Shown one piece after another: positions 25,642 to 33,308 of a stretch of 50,334 nt of DNA. Position 1 is the first letter of the stretch, and each line of letters opens with the position of its first letter. The notes below the pieces were generated by a model. That model made no database searches and was not told where the DNA came from. It saw nothing but the letters and a program-made list of their open reading frames with translations. Source of the DNA: DASZFV01 sp036494575 (lineage in GTDB: Bacteria > Myxococcota_A > Polyangia > Fen-1088); contig DASXOE010000134.1 in the NCBI GenBank assembly GCA_036494575.1, positions 1-50,334 of the forward strand, written 5' to 3'. Made by a program: the position numbers and the translations under genes.

Positions 25642-26600
25642 AACGGCACCGCCAGGCCCGCGGCCACGACGCCAGCGACGGGAGACGGCGTGAAGGTAGA
25701 CGGCGCGCCGTGAATGCCGAAGGTCGGGCGCTCGAAGAGCACGTCGCCCTCGACGCCGAGCGTGAGCGCGAGATGGTGAGACAGGCGCAGCTCCGCCGAG
25801 AGGGCCGCCCACGCGGTTTCAAACCAGGCGACCACGGCGTTGGTCTCGGTGACGCCGAAGCCGCGCGCGCGCGTGCGCGCGACGTCGCCGCCGAGGCAGG
25901 CGCGCCCACCGAGGCGGCGTCGCCCGCCGATCACGCCGCACAGCCCCAGACCGGCTGCCGAGAGCTGGACGTCCCCGCCCGCGCCGCCGGCGCTGAACGT
26001 CGTGCGGCTGTCGGTTGGAAAGACGGTCGCGCGCGCGACGAGGGCGAGCCAGCGCCGCGCGAGGGAGCCCTCGACGCGCACGCCGAGGGCGCTCTCGGGC
26101 AGAAGGCCGATCGCGCCGACGGCCACGACGCGGATCTCGCCCGCGAGCGGCGGGGACGAAGGGAGCGACGCCCCGCTGTTGACCTCGACGACGGGGGCAA
26201 ACCCGCCGCCCGCGCTGTTGAACGGAGTCACGGGCGTCTCCTCGGCCGCCGAGTGCTCCTCGACGGTGACCAGGGCCGCGATGACGAGCCCCAACGTGGC
26301 CCAGCGTTCGGGGACGACGTCGTTCGGTCTGAAGGTCACGTCGCGGCGCACGGGGACGTGCTCCGGGTCAGTGACGTCGTTCAGGACGACGGAGGCGTCC
26401 CTAGGCGGGTCGCCGCCTCCCGTCGTGACGACGACTTGCCAGCACGCTGGGCTGCCCATTCCACTCTCACCCGGCGAGACGATGCGGCATCGGCGCGCCC
26501 CCAGAATGTCGCTACACCTGCGCTCGAGCGCCGCCCGCTGCTCGGCGGGGGCGGGCGAACCTGTGATCTCCACGGCGACACAGGCCTGCTGCGCGACCAT
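25638..26600 (-). CDS. Uncharacterised, possibly envelope protein in the sigma/FecR unit
   Basis: The 320-residue product starts at ATG 26600, with GAGGGAGG immediately upstream. No standard signal peptide is seen. The N-terminal 100 residues contain a Cys-rich module (LERRCSDILGARRCRIV, then PACWQVVV). A hydrophobic segment (ERWATLGLVIAALVTVEE) lies at about 98-115. The C-terminal half has alternating hydrophobic strands rich in Gly (VVAVGAIGLLPESALGVRVEG, ending in AGVVAAGLAVPF) that resemble an outer-membrane beta-barrel, including a terminal Phe. The gene is 12 bases after the FecR gene and overlaps the beta-helix gene. Function is unknown; a periplasm-spanning or barrel protein is my inference. 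Confidence 0.65.
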   Translation of the reverse strand: MVAQQACVAVEITGSPAPAEQRAALERRCSDILGARRCRIVSPGESGMGSPACWQVVVTTGGGDPPRDASVVLNDVTDPEHVPVRRDVTFRPNDVVPERWATLGLVIAALVTVEEHSAAEETPVTPFNSAGGGFAPVVEVNSGASLPSSPPLAGEIRVVAVGAIGLLPESALGVRVEGSLARRWLALVARATVFPTDSRTTFSAGGAGGDVQLSAAGLGLCGVIGGRRRLGGRACLGGDVARTRARGFGVTETNAVVAWFETAWAALSAELRLSHHLALTLGVEGDVLFERPTFGIHGAPSTFTPSPVAGVVAAGLAVPF

Positions 26601-26612
26601 CCTCCCTCAGGA

Positions 26613-27638
26613 TTAGCGCGGACGCGAGACGACCGCCAGGTTCGACCGCGCCTGCGCCGAAAGCGGCCCGTTCGGAGCCCGCGCCAGGAGCCGGCGGTAA
26701 AGCCCCGCCGCGACGCCGAAGCGGCCGCCGCGCTCCGCTTCGAGCGCCTGCTGGAAAAGCTCGTTCTGCAGCCGCAGATCGCTCGGGCTCATGACATGCG
26801 ACGCGACGCGATGCGACGGCGTGGGCAAGGAGACACCGGGAGGCGCGAGCGGCCCCGCGGCGGAGCTTGCGCGCGGCGTATCGGCGCAACCCCACGTCTG
26901 ACCAGGCGCGACGAGGTGCGTCTGGCCGCCCGACACGACGGCCACGAGGCCCTCCTCGACACGAACGCAGGTCCCGGGCGCCGTTCCTCCGTGCGAGTCG
27001 ACGAGCTCGACGTCGAACTCCGTCCCCCTCACCTGCACGTCCGCGTCGGGCGTGAGCACGTGAAAACGCTGGACCCCGTGCAGCTTGTGAACCTGGAGGT
27101 GCGCCCGGCCACGCATGAGCTTGAGCGCCTCGAACGTCGGCGCCGACTCCGGCGCGTTGGCGGTCGCCAGCACCGTGCCGACGCGCGAGGTCGGGTCGAG
27201 CGTCAGCGTTCCCGTGTCCGCGAGGCGCACGCGCGCGAGACGCTCGGAGGGCGCCTCGAGCTCGTCGGAGCCCACGACGCCAGAGGCCTCCCCGGCGCTG
27301 AGCGCGCGGCGAGCGGTGCCCTCGTCGAGCCAGAGCGTCCCGTCGAGAACGGAGATCGTCGCCCCCGTGCGCACGGGCGAGCGCAGGCGTCGAACGGACC
27401 CGCTGGCGATGATCATCACCGCAGCCGCGCCACCGACGGCGGTCACGAAAAACGACGCGCGCCGCATCGTGCGCCGACGACGAACCCGCAAGTGCTCGCG
27501 CGCGGCATAGGCCCGCAGCGCGGGGACCATTCGCCTCCTGCGCGCGACCGAGTCACGCGCGGGCGGATCACCGGACGACAACGCCTCCACGTACCTGCTC
27601 AACACCGCCCTCAACTCCTCACCCTCACCCGTTACCAT
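26613..27638 (-). CDS. FecR-domain anti-sigma-like protein with C-terminal TPR
   Basis: This 341-residue protein follows the sigma factor stop by two bases, and the AAGGA preceding its ATG lies inside that gene. An N-terminal cytoplasmic part of about 55 residues (basic at its end) is followed by one membrane helix (SFFVTAVGGAAAVMIIASG, about 61-79). A FecR-like beta domain comes next: ATISVLDGTLWLDEG, LTLDPTSRVGTVL, then HLQVHKLHGVQRFHVLTPDADVQ-like sequence and the RGTEFDVEL signature. The last 50 residues (LFQQALEAERGGRFGVAAGLYR) look like a tetratricopeptide repeat. FecR proteins transmit envelope signals to ECF sigma factors. No TonB receptor is nearby, so the signal source differs from the classic FecIRA. 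Confidence 0.85.
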   Translation of the reverse strand: MVTGEGEELRAVLSRYVEALSSGDPPARDSVARRRRMVPALRAYAAREHLRVRRRRTMRRASFFVTAVGGAAAVMIIASGSVRRLRSPVRTGATISVLDGTLWLDEGTARRALSAGEASGVVGSDELEAPSERLARVRLADTGTLTLDPTSRVGTVLATANAPESAPTFEALKLMRGRAHLQVHKLHGVQRFHVLTPDADVQVRGTEFDVELVDSHGGTAPGTCVRVEEGLVAVVSGGQTHLVAPGQTWGCADTPRASSAAGPLAPPGVSLPTPSHRVASHVMSPSDLRLQNELFQQALEAERGGRFGVAAGLYRRLLARAPNGPLSAQARSNLAVVSRPR

Positions 27639-27640
27639 TT

Positions 27641-28279
27641 TTACTGTTCCTTTCCTTCTATGAAACGTAAGACTTCTTTGCGCCCGCGCACGAGGCGGGA
27701 CTGTGCCGCCGCGACGCTGACGCCCGTGAGCCTCGCGATCTCCGCGAGGTCATGACCCAAAATGTCATGCAAGATGACCGCCTCCGCGCGAGCGCGGTTC
27801 ACCGTCGAGAGGGCGCCCAGGAGTCGCTCCACGCGGCGGTTCGTCTCGGCGGCGCGCTCGGGCGTGCGGCTGTCCTCGGCCACGAGCTCGAGCGCCTGGT
27901 GCCCGACGCTGCGGTCGAAGAGCTTTCGCTCGCGCGTGCGCGACCGCATGGCATCGATCGCGATGTGTTGCGTGATGAGCGTCGCCCACGAGCGCAGGCT
28001 GCACCCGTGTGAGAACCGACCCGACACGATCGTGGTGATGATGCGTTCGAGGGATTGCTGGGCGAGATCGTCTCGCTCGCCGTCTCCCGCGCCCATCAGC
28101 CGGAACAGGACGGCGTCGACGACATCCTCGACGCGATCGTAAATGACCTCGGCGGCCCACGCCTCGCCCCCGGCGAGCGCCCGGCAAATGTCGGTGTCCG
28201 ACATCTCCGAGCCGCGCGGCGCCGGTGACGGCGGCTCCGCGGAGCCATCGGCGGGACGATGCGCCTTATACACCGCCAT
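27641..28279 (-). CDS. ECF-type RNA polymerase sigma factor
   Basis: With ATG 28279 the protein has 212 residues; a second candidate is ATG 28204 (MSDTDICRAL), and the first 25 residues are low complexity. Region 2 is seen in VIYDRVEDVVDAVLFRLMG through SLRSWATLITQHIAIDAMRS, the promoter -10 recognition helix. Region 4 is VNRARAEAVILHDILGHDLA followed by EIARLTGVSVAAAQSRLVRG, the -35-binding helix-turn-helix. It is the first gene of a four-gene minus-strand unit with a FecR-TPR partner, so it is presumably activated by an envelope signal. The target promoters are not known. Confidence 0.88.
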   Translation of the reverse strand: MAVYKAHRPADGSAEPPSPAPRGSEMSDTDICRALAGGEAWAAEVIYDRVEDVVDAVLFRLMGAGDGERDDLAQQSLERIITTIVSGRFSHGCSLRSWATLITQHIAIDAMRSRTRERKLFDRSVGHQALELVAEDSRTPERAAETNRRVERLLGALSTVNRARAEAVILHDILGHDLAEIARLTGVSVAAAQSRLVRGRKEVLRFIEGKEQ

Positions 28280-28628
28280 ATCAGATCCATTAGACGGCAA
28301 AATGCCTCCCGGCAGGCAGGAAAGTTTCCGGATTTCTACAGCATGGGACATGCGGCCCACCGGCTGGCGCGTGAAGCCGGCGCCGCATGAGCTGAAGGCG
28401 AGCGCGTTCATCGCGCATCTCGCTGCGTAGCGAGGCCGCGGCTCCTCGGTCCGACCGAGCCGGCCGCTGGCCTCATGGTACCTGCCGGACCCATATTGGG
28501 GACGTTGGTGGCACAGACGACGACACGAAACATGGAGTTTTCACGATGGAAATGTCCGACCCAAGCTTGATCGGCCCCTCGGGTTCGATAGACGTCCTCG
28601 ACGATCGAGGGCAGGCACGGAATCGTGG
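28280..28628. other. Intergenic region with two hairpins, no gene seen
   Basis: This 349-base stretch lies between the sigma factor start and the stop of the SAM-binding-fold gene. It contains CTCGGT-CCG-ACCGAG (28445-28459) and CCTCGA-CGA-TCGAGG (28596-28610), both perfect 6-bp stems with 3-base loops. The second is 19 bases past the stop of the minus-strand gene and may help terminate it. The part nearest the sigma gene has GGAAACTTT (28321-28329) and CGTCTAA (28290-28296) on the minus strand, spaced too far apart for a standard ECF promoter. A 41-codon plus-strand ORF (28546-28671) has no supporting features. Confidence 0.45.
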
Positions 28629-29510
28629 TCAGCTCTCCGCGTCAATCGGCAAATGGACCCTCAGTGCGTAAACGAGGTATGTGCGCGCGAGTGGGCCCGT
28701 CCAGAGCCATGGCTCCAGGAGCTCTGGAGAGCCGACCTCGGCCAGTAGACCCGCGACGAGCTCCGGGTTGGCCGCGAAGTAAGCGGCACCGGTCGAAACG
28801 ACGTCGTGCAAGAGGTCGGTGGTCGTTCGGCCCGGGGACGGCTCCGCCAGCGGATAGGTCGTCGAGGAGACCACGTCGCTCGCGAAGAGGGCCACGCCGC
28901 CGGGCGACGTCAGTCCGACCAGCGTCGACAGGTGTGTGCGCATGAGCGCGAAGCGGACCGCCTCGAGCGCCGGGTGTCGTTCGCCGAGCGCCTCGCGCAG
29001 CGCAAACGCCATTTGCGTGAGCACGCACGTCGACGCCACGACGTCGAAGGATCCGCCGATCTTCGTGAGAATCGCGTCGAGCGCGGCGTTGGCGGCCGTC
29101 TCGATCTCGCCGGCGTCCGGAACGATGCGCTTCCAGCGCGCGAGGCGACGCCTCGACAGCCCAGAGAGATCGACGTCGCCGTGGCGGTGCACGCGCGCGC
29201 GCACGGACGACGGCTGTCGCGCGACGGCGCGAGCGAGGGCCGGACCGTCGATGTCGACGAGGTGAATCTCCGCGAAGCTCTCGGCGAGGCGCTCGAGATC
29301 TAGATCGTTGCAGTGACCCGCGCCGAGCACGCACAGGCGCCGAACCTCGCCCGGCACCGCCGCCGCGCCGGTCATGCGCGACGACTGCGCGACGACGTCG
29401 GTGAGCCGCTCGCGGTGCGCCCCGTACAGGGCCCAGTCCTGGTCGGCGCGCGTGCTCAGAGCTGCGACCAGAAGCGCCAGAGGCCCGTGGTCGTGATCGG
29501 GATCTGCCAC
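28629..29510 (-). CDS. SAM-dependent methyltransferase-like protein (start uncertain)
   Basis: The coding part includes DWALYGAHRERLTDVV, then RLCVLGAGHCNDLDLERLAE, which fits a Rossmann SAM-binding motif I, and IHLVDIDGPALARAV for motif II. DVVASTCVLTQMAFAL and a C-terminal LARTYLVYALRV follow. Motifs are compatible with a class I methyltransferase-like fold; the substrate is unknown. The start is unclear. GTG 29510 would give 293 residues and includes the N-terminal conserved block, but no ribosome site is seen and the region overlaps the tail of an esterase pseudogene. Starting at ATG near residue 60 would cut conserved sequence. It may be that the true start was altered by the same event that broke the pseudogene. 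Confidence 0.7.
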   Translation of the reverse strand: MADPDHDHGPLALLVAALSTRADQDWALYGAHRERLTDVVAQSSRMTGAAAVPGEVRRLCVLGAGHCNDLDLERLAESFAEIHLVDIDGPALARAVARQPSSVRARVHRHGDVDLSGLSRRRLARWKRIVPDAGEIETAANAALDAILTKIGGSFDVVASTCVLTQMAFALREALGERHPALEAVRFALMRTHLSTLVGLTSPGGVALFASDVVSSTTYPLAEPSPGRTTTDLLHDVVSTGAAYFAANPELVAGLLAEVGSPELLEPWLWTGPLARTYLVYALRVHLPIDAES

Positions 29511-29865
29511 GAGTGGCCGAGCCCCGTGGTCTTGCACCACACGACCGGATAGCCCGACTTGCACCCTTGATACATCACGCAGGGCGAGGGCGTGGTGGGA
29601 TCGCCGTCCCAATCGTAGGGCACGGTCTCGGTGCCGCAGCCGTCCGCCATGAGGATGCGATCGCGCGCCATGACGCCGCCATCATAGCTGTTCAGCATGT
29701 CCGTCGTGTCGTGCGCACCCGGCCGGCGGAGCCCGACCCGCCACCGGACCCGGCCGTCCCCGCCTTTGCGCCTGGGTTGGTCGCCGCGTCCTGCGTACAG
29801 CCAGCAATGAAGACCAGCGTCGCCGATGCGATGAGGCGATAAAGGGGCAAGGATCTCGTTCGCAT
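29456..29865 (-). pseudogene. Internally deleted esterase/PHB-depolymerase-like lipoprotein gene
   Basis: The ATG at 29865 opens an intact lipoprotein signal (LIASATLVFIAGCTQ) and Gly/Ser linker, but the frame hits a stop about 57 codons later. In the next frame, from about 29718 on, the C-terminal part of a polyhydroxybutyrate-depolymerase/feruloyl-esterase-like domain is clear: HDTTDMLNSYDGGVMARD, SPCVMYQGCKSGYPVVWC, GLGHSWQ with the catalytic-type His, and a terminal WRFWSQL. The roughly 200 residues that should carry the nucleophilic Ser are missing. A deletion with frameshift at the linker/domain junction explains this. The longer continuous frame to 29902 lacks a signal peptide. It overlaps the SAM-binding-fold gene's 5' region. 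Confidence 0.75.
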
Positions 29866-30072
29866 GAACCGTCAGCCGTCCAGACGGGGCGAGATCAGGC
29901 ACCCATGGCGCTGCCCGCCCCGCGGGCCTGTTCCCGAGGCGGGGTGATTACGTCTACTCACCGGTTTCGGGTGATTGATTCCGTCGACTGTTGAAATTAC
30001 GTAAACCCAATGACTATCGTTAGGTGGTTCTGTCCACTCGTTTGGCGGCGCGGACACCGGCGCCATCGAGGC

Positions 30073-31365
30073 TCAAGCCATCGTCAGCTCGGGCAAGGTG
30101 CCCTCGTAGCCAGCGGCTCCGAAGCTCGTGACGTTCATGTCCATGGCATTGCACAGCGTGGCCAGCAGCTTGTTGTGCGCAATCTTGCTGTACTTCACCA
30201 CGCGGCCAGTCTTGAAATAGCCTCCGCAGCTGCCAATCAGCAGGAACGGGATGTTACCTACGTAATGGTTGGCGCCGTTGTCCATGTCGGTGGCCGTCAT
30301 GATCACGCTGTTGTCGAGCGCGGTCCCGCTCCCTTCCATAGTGTCGTCGAGCTGCTTGACCAGGTTCGCCACCTGCGAAAACAGCCAGTTGTCGATCTTG
30401 GTCTTCTCGACGCTGGCGCTTTGGTCGTGCGCCACGGTGTGGTAGTCGCGCGTCGAACCCGCCTGCGGGAACGAATTTCCGTCGCCACCGCCGTCGCAGA
30501 AGAGGTCGAACGTGGCCACCCGGGTCAGGTCGCAGATCAAAGCGATCGACGTGATGTCGAACATCGCCTTGATCAGGCCCGGGTTGTCCAACTTGCCGGT
30601 CGGGACCATGGGTCCGGTGCACGAAACCGCCGGTTTCGTGGTCGGCGTCTGCAGCTCTTTTTCCAGCTCGCGCACGGAATCCATGTGGGCCTGGATCTTG
30701 GTCCGATCGTCCGTCCCGAGGCGCTGGCTGAACGTCGTCAGATCCTTGTTCAGATAGTCGAGGACGCTTTGCCGCCGCAAGCGCAGGGTGTCGATCTGCA
30801 TCGGCGGCATGGCGGCGCTGGTGAACAGCGTGGAGAACAGGCGAACGGGATCGGTCTCGGGCGTGTTCTTTTGGCCCGACGCCCGCCACGTGGTCGGCTG
30901 GCCACCGGGGCTGGACTTCACACCGATGTGCAGCGCCGGCAACGTCAGGTTGATGCCCCTGGCCCGGATGTCGTCGGAGATGACCTGGTCAATCGACGGG
31001 CCCATCCCAGTGGTGCCCTCCGACTTGTTCTCGCCGGTGCCGGTCAGCAGCGTGGGGTACGAAAAGTGCCCGTCGTACTGCCGCTTGAGATCCAGCAACA
31101 CCTTCATGTCGAGGCCCATCGGCATCAGGATCTTGTCTTTCCAGGGAGCCAGCGGCTGCAAGGTTTGCCCTGAAGTGACGTCGCTCGTGGTGGGGAAGAA
31201 CGTGCTTCCGATGATGCCGTTGGTCCAAGCGACGGTCACCAGTCGCTTCGGGAAGCCGCTGACCATCGCCCCCTTGGCCTTCTCGGCGTGCAGCAGCGGC
31301 AGCATGGCCGCGCTCGCGCCGAGTGTCTTCAGGAGGGCCCGGCGCGAAAATCGATGGTGGTTCAT
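30073..31365 (-). CDS. Tat-exported DUF1552 protein (pair 3)
   Basis: This 430-residue protein starts at ATG 31365, overlapping the DUF1592 stop by ATGA. The twin-arginine signal is SRRALLKTLGASAAMLPLL (residues about 7-25). The DUF1552 domain includes KRLVTVAWTNGIIGSTFFPT, the His motif RDYHTVAH (the first His of the HH pair of the other copies is Tyr here), and DNSVIMTATDMDNGANHYVG near the C-terminus. It is shorter than the two paralogues and the most divergent in the His motif. It is the last gene of its operon. Activity is unknown. Confidence 0.92.
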   Translation of the reverse strand: MNHHRFSRRALLKTLGASAAMLPLLHAEKAKGAMVSGFPKRLVTVAWTNGIIGSTFFPTTSDVTSGQTLQPLAPWKDKILMPMGLDMKVLLDLKRQYDGHFSYPTLLTGTGENKSEGTTGMGPSIDQVISDDIRARGINLTLPALHIGVKSSPGGQPTTWRASGQKNTPETDPVRLFSTLFTSAAMPPMQIDTLRLRRQSVLDYLNKDLTTFSQRLGTDDRTKIQAHMDSVRELEKELQTPTTKPAVSCTGPMVPTGKLDNPGLIKAMFDITSIALICDLTRVATFDLFCDGGGDGNSFPQAGSTRDYHTVAHDQSASVEKTKIDNWLFSQVANLVKQLDDTMEGSGTALDNSVIMTATDMDNGANHYVGNIPFLLIGSCGGYFKTGRVVKYSKIAHNKLLATLCNAMDMNVTSFGAAGYEGTLPELTMA

Positions 31366-33095
31366 TGGGTCACCTCTCCGGCGGCCAGGCCTCGGTATCG
31401 GAACGAACGAGCGCCCGCCAGGCCAACCAGCAGGTCGCGCACCACGTTGCCGTTTTTGGCGAAGGCGGCGGTTGCAGACTGCAGCGAGGCGAGGTCGGCG
31501 TCGGTGTCGGCACGCTTCAGCGCGAACCGCGCCCACTGCGTCGCAAAGCAGTCACGCGCATTCTGGCTGTTGGCCAGCAACTGCGTCAGGCCGATGGCGT
31601 CGTTGAATGTCTTCTTCGCGCCGTCCAGCTCGACCGAGCCGGTGGCATCGACGGGCAGATTGTTGTCCGTGGTCCGATAGCGGCCAATCCCGTCGTAGTT
31701 TTCGAAGGCAAAACCGATGGGGTCCATGATGCTGTGACAGCCGGTCGCGCAGCTGTTGCTGTCGTGCTCTTTGTACCGATCGCGCGTGGTCCCTCCGGCC
31801 GAGGCAGGCTTGGGCGGCGGAACGTTGGCCGGCGGCGGCGGCAGCACGCCACAGAGGAAGCGTTCGTAGACCTTGTGGCCGCGCTTGACCGGATCCGAGC
31901 CGTCGGTGGCGCCGGTCAACGTCAGAAAGCCCAGCTGGGTCAGAATTCCCGAGCGCTGCTTGGGATCCAGATCGGCGCGCGCGGCCGTCGTGCTGGTCGC
32001 GCCGGTGAGGCCATAGACGGCCGCCGCTGGTTTGCTGACGAACGAGTAGTTCGCGGTCAGCAGGGTCTTGAACATGCCGTCTCCGTCGAAGACCACGTTG
32101 CTGACGAACGCATTCGCCTCGTCGGTCATGGCCGCCTTGAGGTCGTCATTGAATTCGGGATACACCGCCATGTCCTTGGGGCGATCGGGCACTTGCTCCA
32201 AGCTGAGCCACTCCTGGACGAACTCGGACACGGTGGCGCGTGCCTTGGGGTCCATCAGCATGCGCTTGGCCTGCGTCTCCAGGTCGAGCTCGCTGCTCAG
32301 CTTCCCCATCGCCGCGGCGTCGAACAGCGCCTGATCGGGCATCGAGCCCCAAAGGAAGTACGACAGGCGGGCCGCGTTCTCATACGGCCCGAGCTTGACG
32401 ACGTTGCCTTCCATCGTCGGCGGATTCGGCCCCAGCTCCCAGTGGTAAAGGAACTCCGGGGACTGGAGCATCGCCTCCAGGATCAGGCTGACGGCTCCCG
32501 TGACCGGCAACATCAGGGGCGCGGCGCGACCCGACTGGTAGAGCGTCATCAACCCGTCCACCTCGGCGGCGGCAATCGGGCGGCGATACACCCGCACGCC
32601 GAACGACTGCACGAAGCCGCGAATGCAGGCCTGCTCGTTGGCGGCCGAGGTGTCGCAGGTGACGAGCGTGGCGAAGTTGTTCTTCACGGCGTTGGCGGCC
32701 ACGGCCTCGGCGGCGTCGCGTAACGTGCTGGCGTCCTGCGAGGTGACGATCCCGGCGCGGCGAAACAGGAAGTCGCCGTCATGATCGTCCGGGAAACCGT
32801 CGGCGGGGTTGCTGGCGTCACCGAAGAGGTCGCGAATCGTGTTGTTGTACTCGCGCCGATTCAGGCGGGTCAGGGGCATCAATCCGGCCGCGTTGGGATC
32901 GCCGGGTTTGCTGTTGGTGATGCCGACGCTGCCCCCCGGAGTGATCGGGTTGCCGGTGCCACCGGTGTTGGTGCCGGTTCCACCGGGAGGGTTGCTCCCG
33001 CCCGGTCCGGAATTCCCCGGGCCACTGATCGTGCCCTGACACCCAGCCATCGCCAGCGAAACCGCGGCGATCGACGCGAGAGAGAATTTCGTCAT
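31362..33095 (-). CDS. DUF1592-family lipoprotein with CX3CH motif (pair 3)
   Basis: This 577-residue protein has a lipoprotein signal (LAMAGC, Cys19), a Gly/Pro/Asn-rich linker to about residue 60, and the family's DUF1587 (RLNRREYNNTIRDLFG), DUF1595 (RVYRRPIAAAEVDGLM), DUF1592 (SPEFLYHWELG...YENAARLSYFLWG), DUF1588 and DUF1585 domains. The heme-type site reads CATGCH (449-454), a CX3CH instead of the CAACH of the other two copies, followed by the conserved SIMDPIGFAFENYDGIG. The nucleotide sequence TGC GCG ACC GGC TGT CAC at 31734-31751 is clear. It is the first gene of the pair. CX3CH can be used by some c-type cytochromes, so this is an unusual but possibly functional site. Confidence 0.92.
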   Translation of the reverse strand: MTKFSLASIAAVSLAMAGCQGTISGPGNSGPGGSNPPGGTGTNTGGTGNPITPGGSVGITNSKPGDPNAAGLMPLTRLNRREYNNTIRDLFGDASNPADGFPDDHDGDFLFRRAGIVTSQDASTLRDAAEAVAANAVKNNFATLVTCDTSAANEQACIRGFVQSFGVRVYRRPIAAAEVDGLMTLYQSGRAAPLMLPVTGAVSLILEAMLQSPEFLYHWELGPNPPTMEGNVVKLGPYENAARLSYFLWGSMPDQALFDAAAMGKLSSELDLETQAKRMLMDPKARATVSEFVQEWLSLEQVPDRPKDMAVYPEFNDDLKAAMTDEANAFVSNVVFDGDGMFKTLLTANYSFVSKPAAAVYGLTGATSTTAARADLDPKQRSGILTQLGFLTLTGATDGSDPVKRGHKVYERFLCGVLPPPPANVPPPKPASAGGTTRDRYKEHDSNSCATGCHSIMDPIGFAFENYDGIGRYRTTDNNLPVDATGSVELDGAKKTFNDAIGLTQLLANSQNARDCFATQWARFALKRADTDADLASLQSATAAFAKNGNVVRDLLVGLAGARSFRYRGLAAGEVTQ

Positions 33096-33308
33096 TCTTG
33101 GCCTTTCAAAAGCCGGGAAAAACGCGGCCCGCCTTTTCGGCTGTCCGTCCCACCGACGTCAAACCCCGACCCAGCCTAGTGGGGTCCTTGGATGCGAAGC
33201 GATCAAAGTTATTTGATCCCACTCAACCAACCAGAATTACTAAGCAAACACGGTGTCAAAGTGACCCGCATGCTCACGCAAACCGGTCAAAAAGCGGAGT
33301 TCCAGGCC

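Noticed and set aside
28290..28329. ECF-type autoregulatory promoter (GGAAACTTT and CGTCTAA) before the sigma gene
   Set aside because: The two elements look right but are about 24 bases apart, while ECF promoters need about 16-17. The -10 would also lie only about 11 bases before the ATG.
28546..28671. 41-codon plus-strand ORF between the sigma gene and the SAM-binding-fold gene
   Set aside because: It overlaps the 3' end of the minus-strand gene, lacks a recognisable ribosome site or signal and has no family resemblance.
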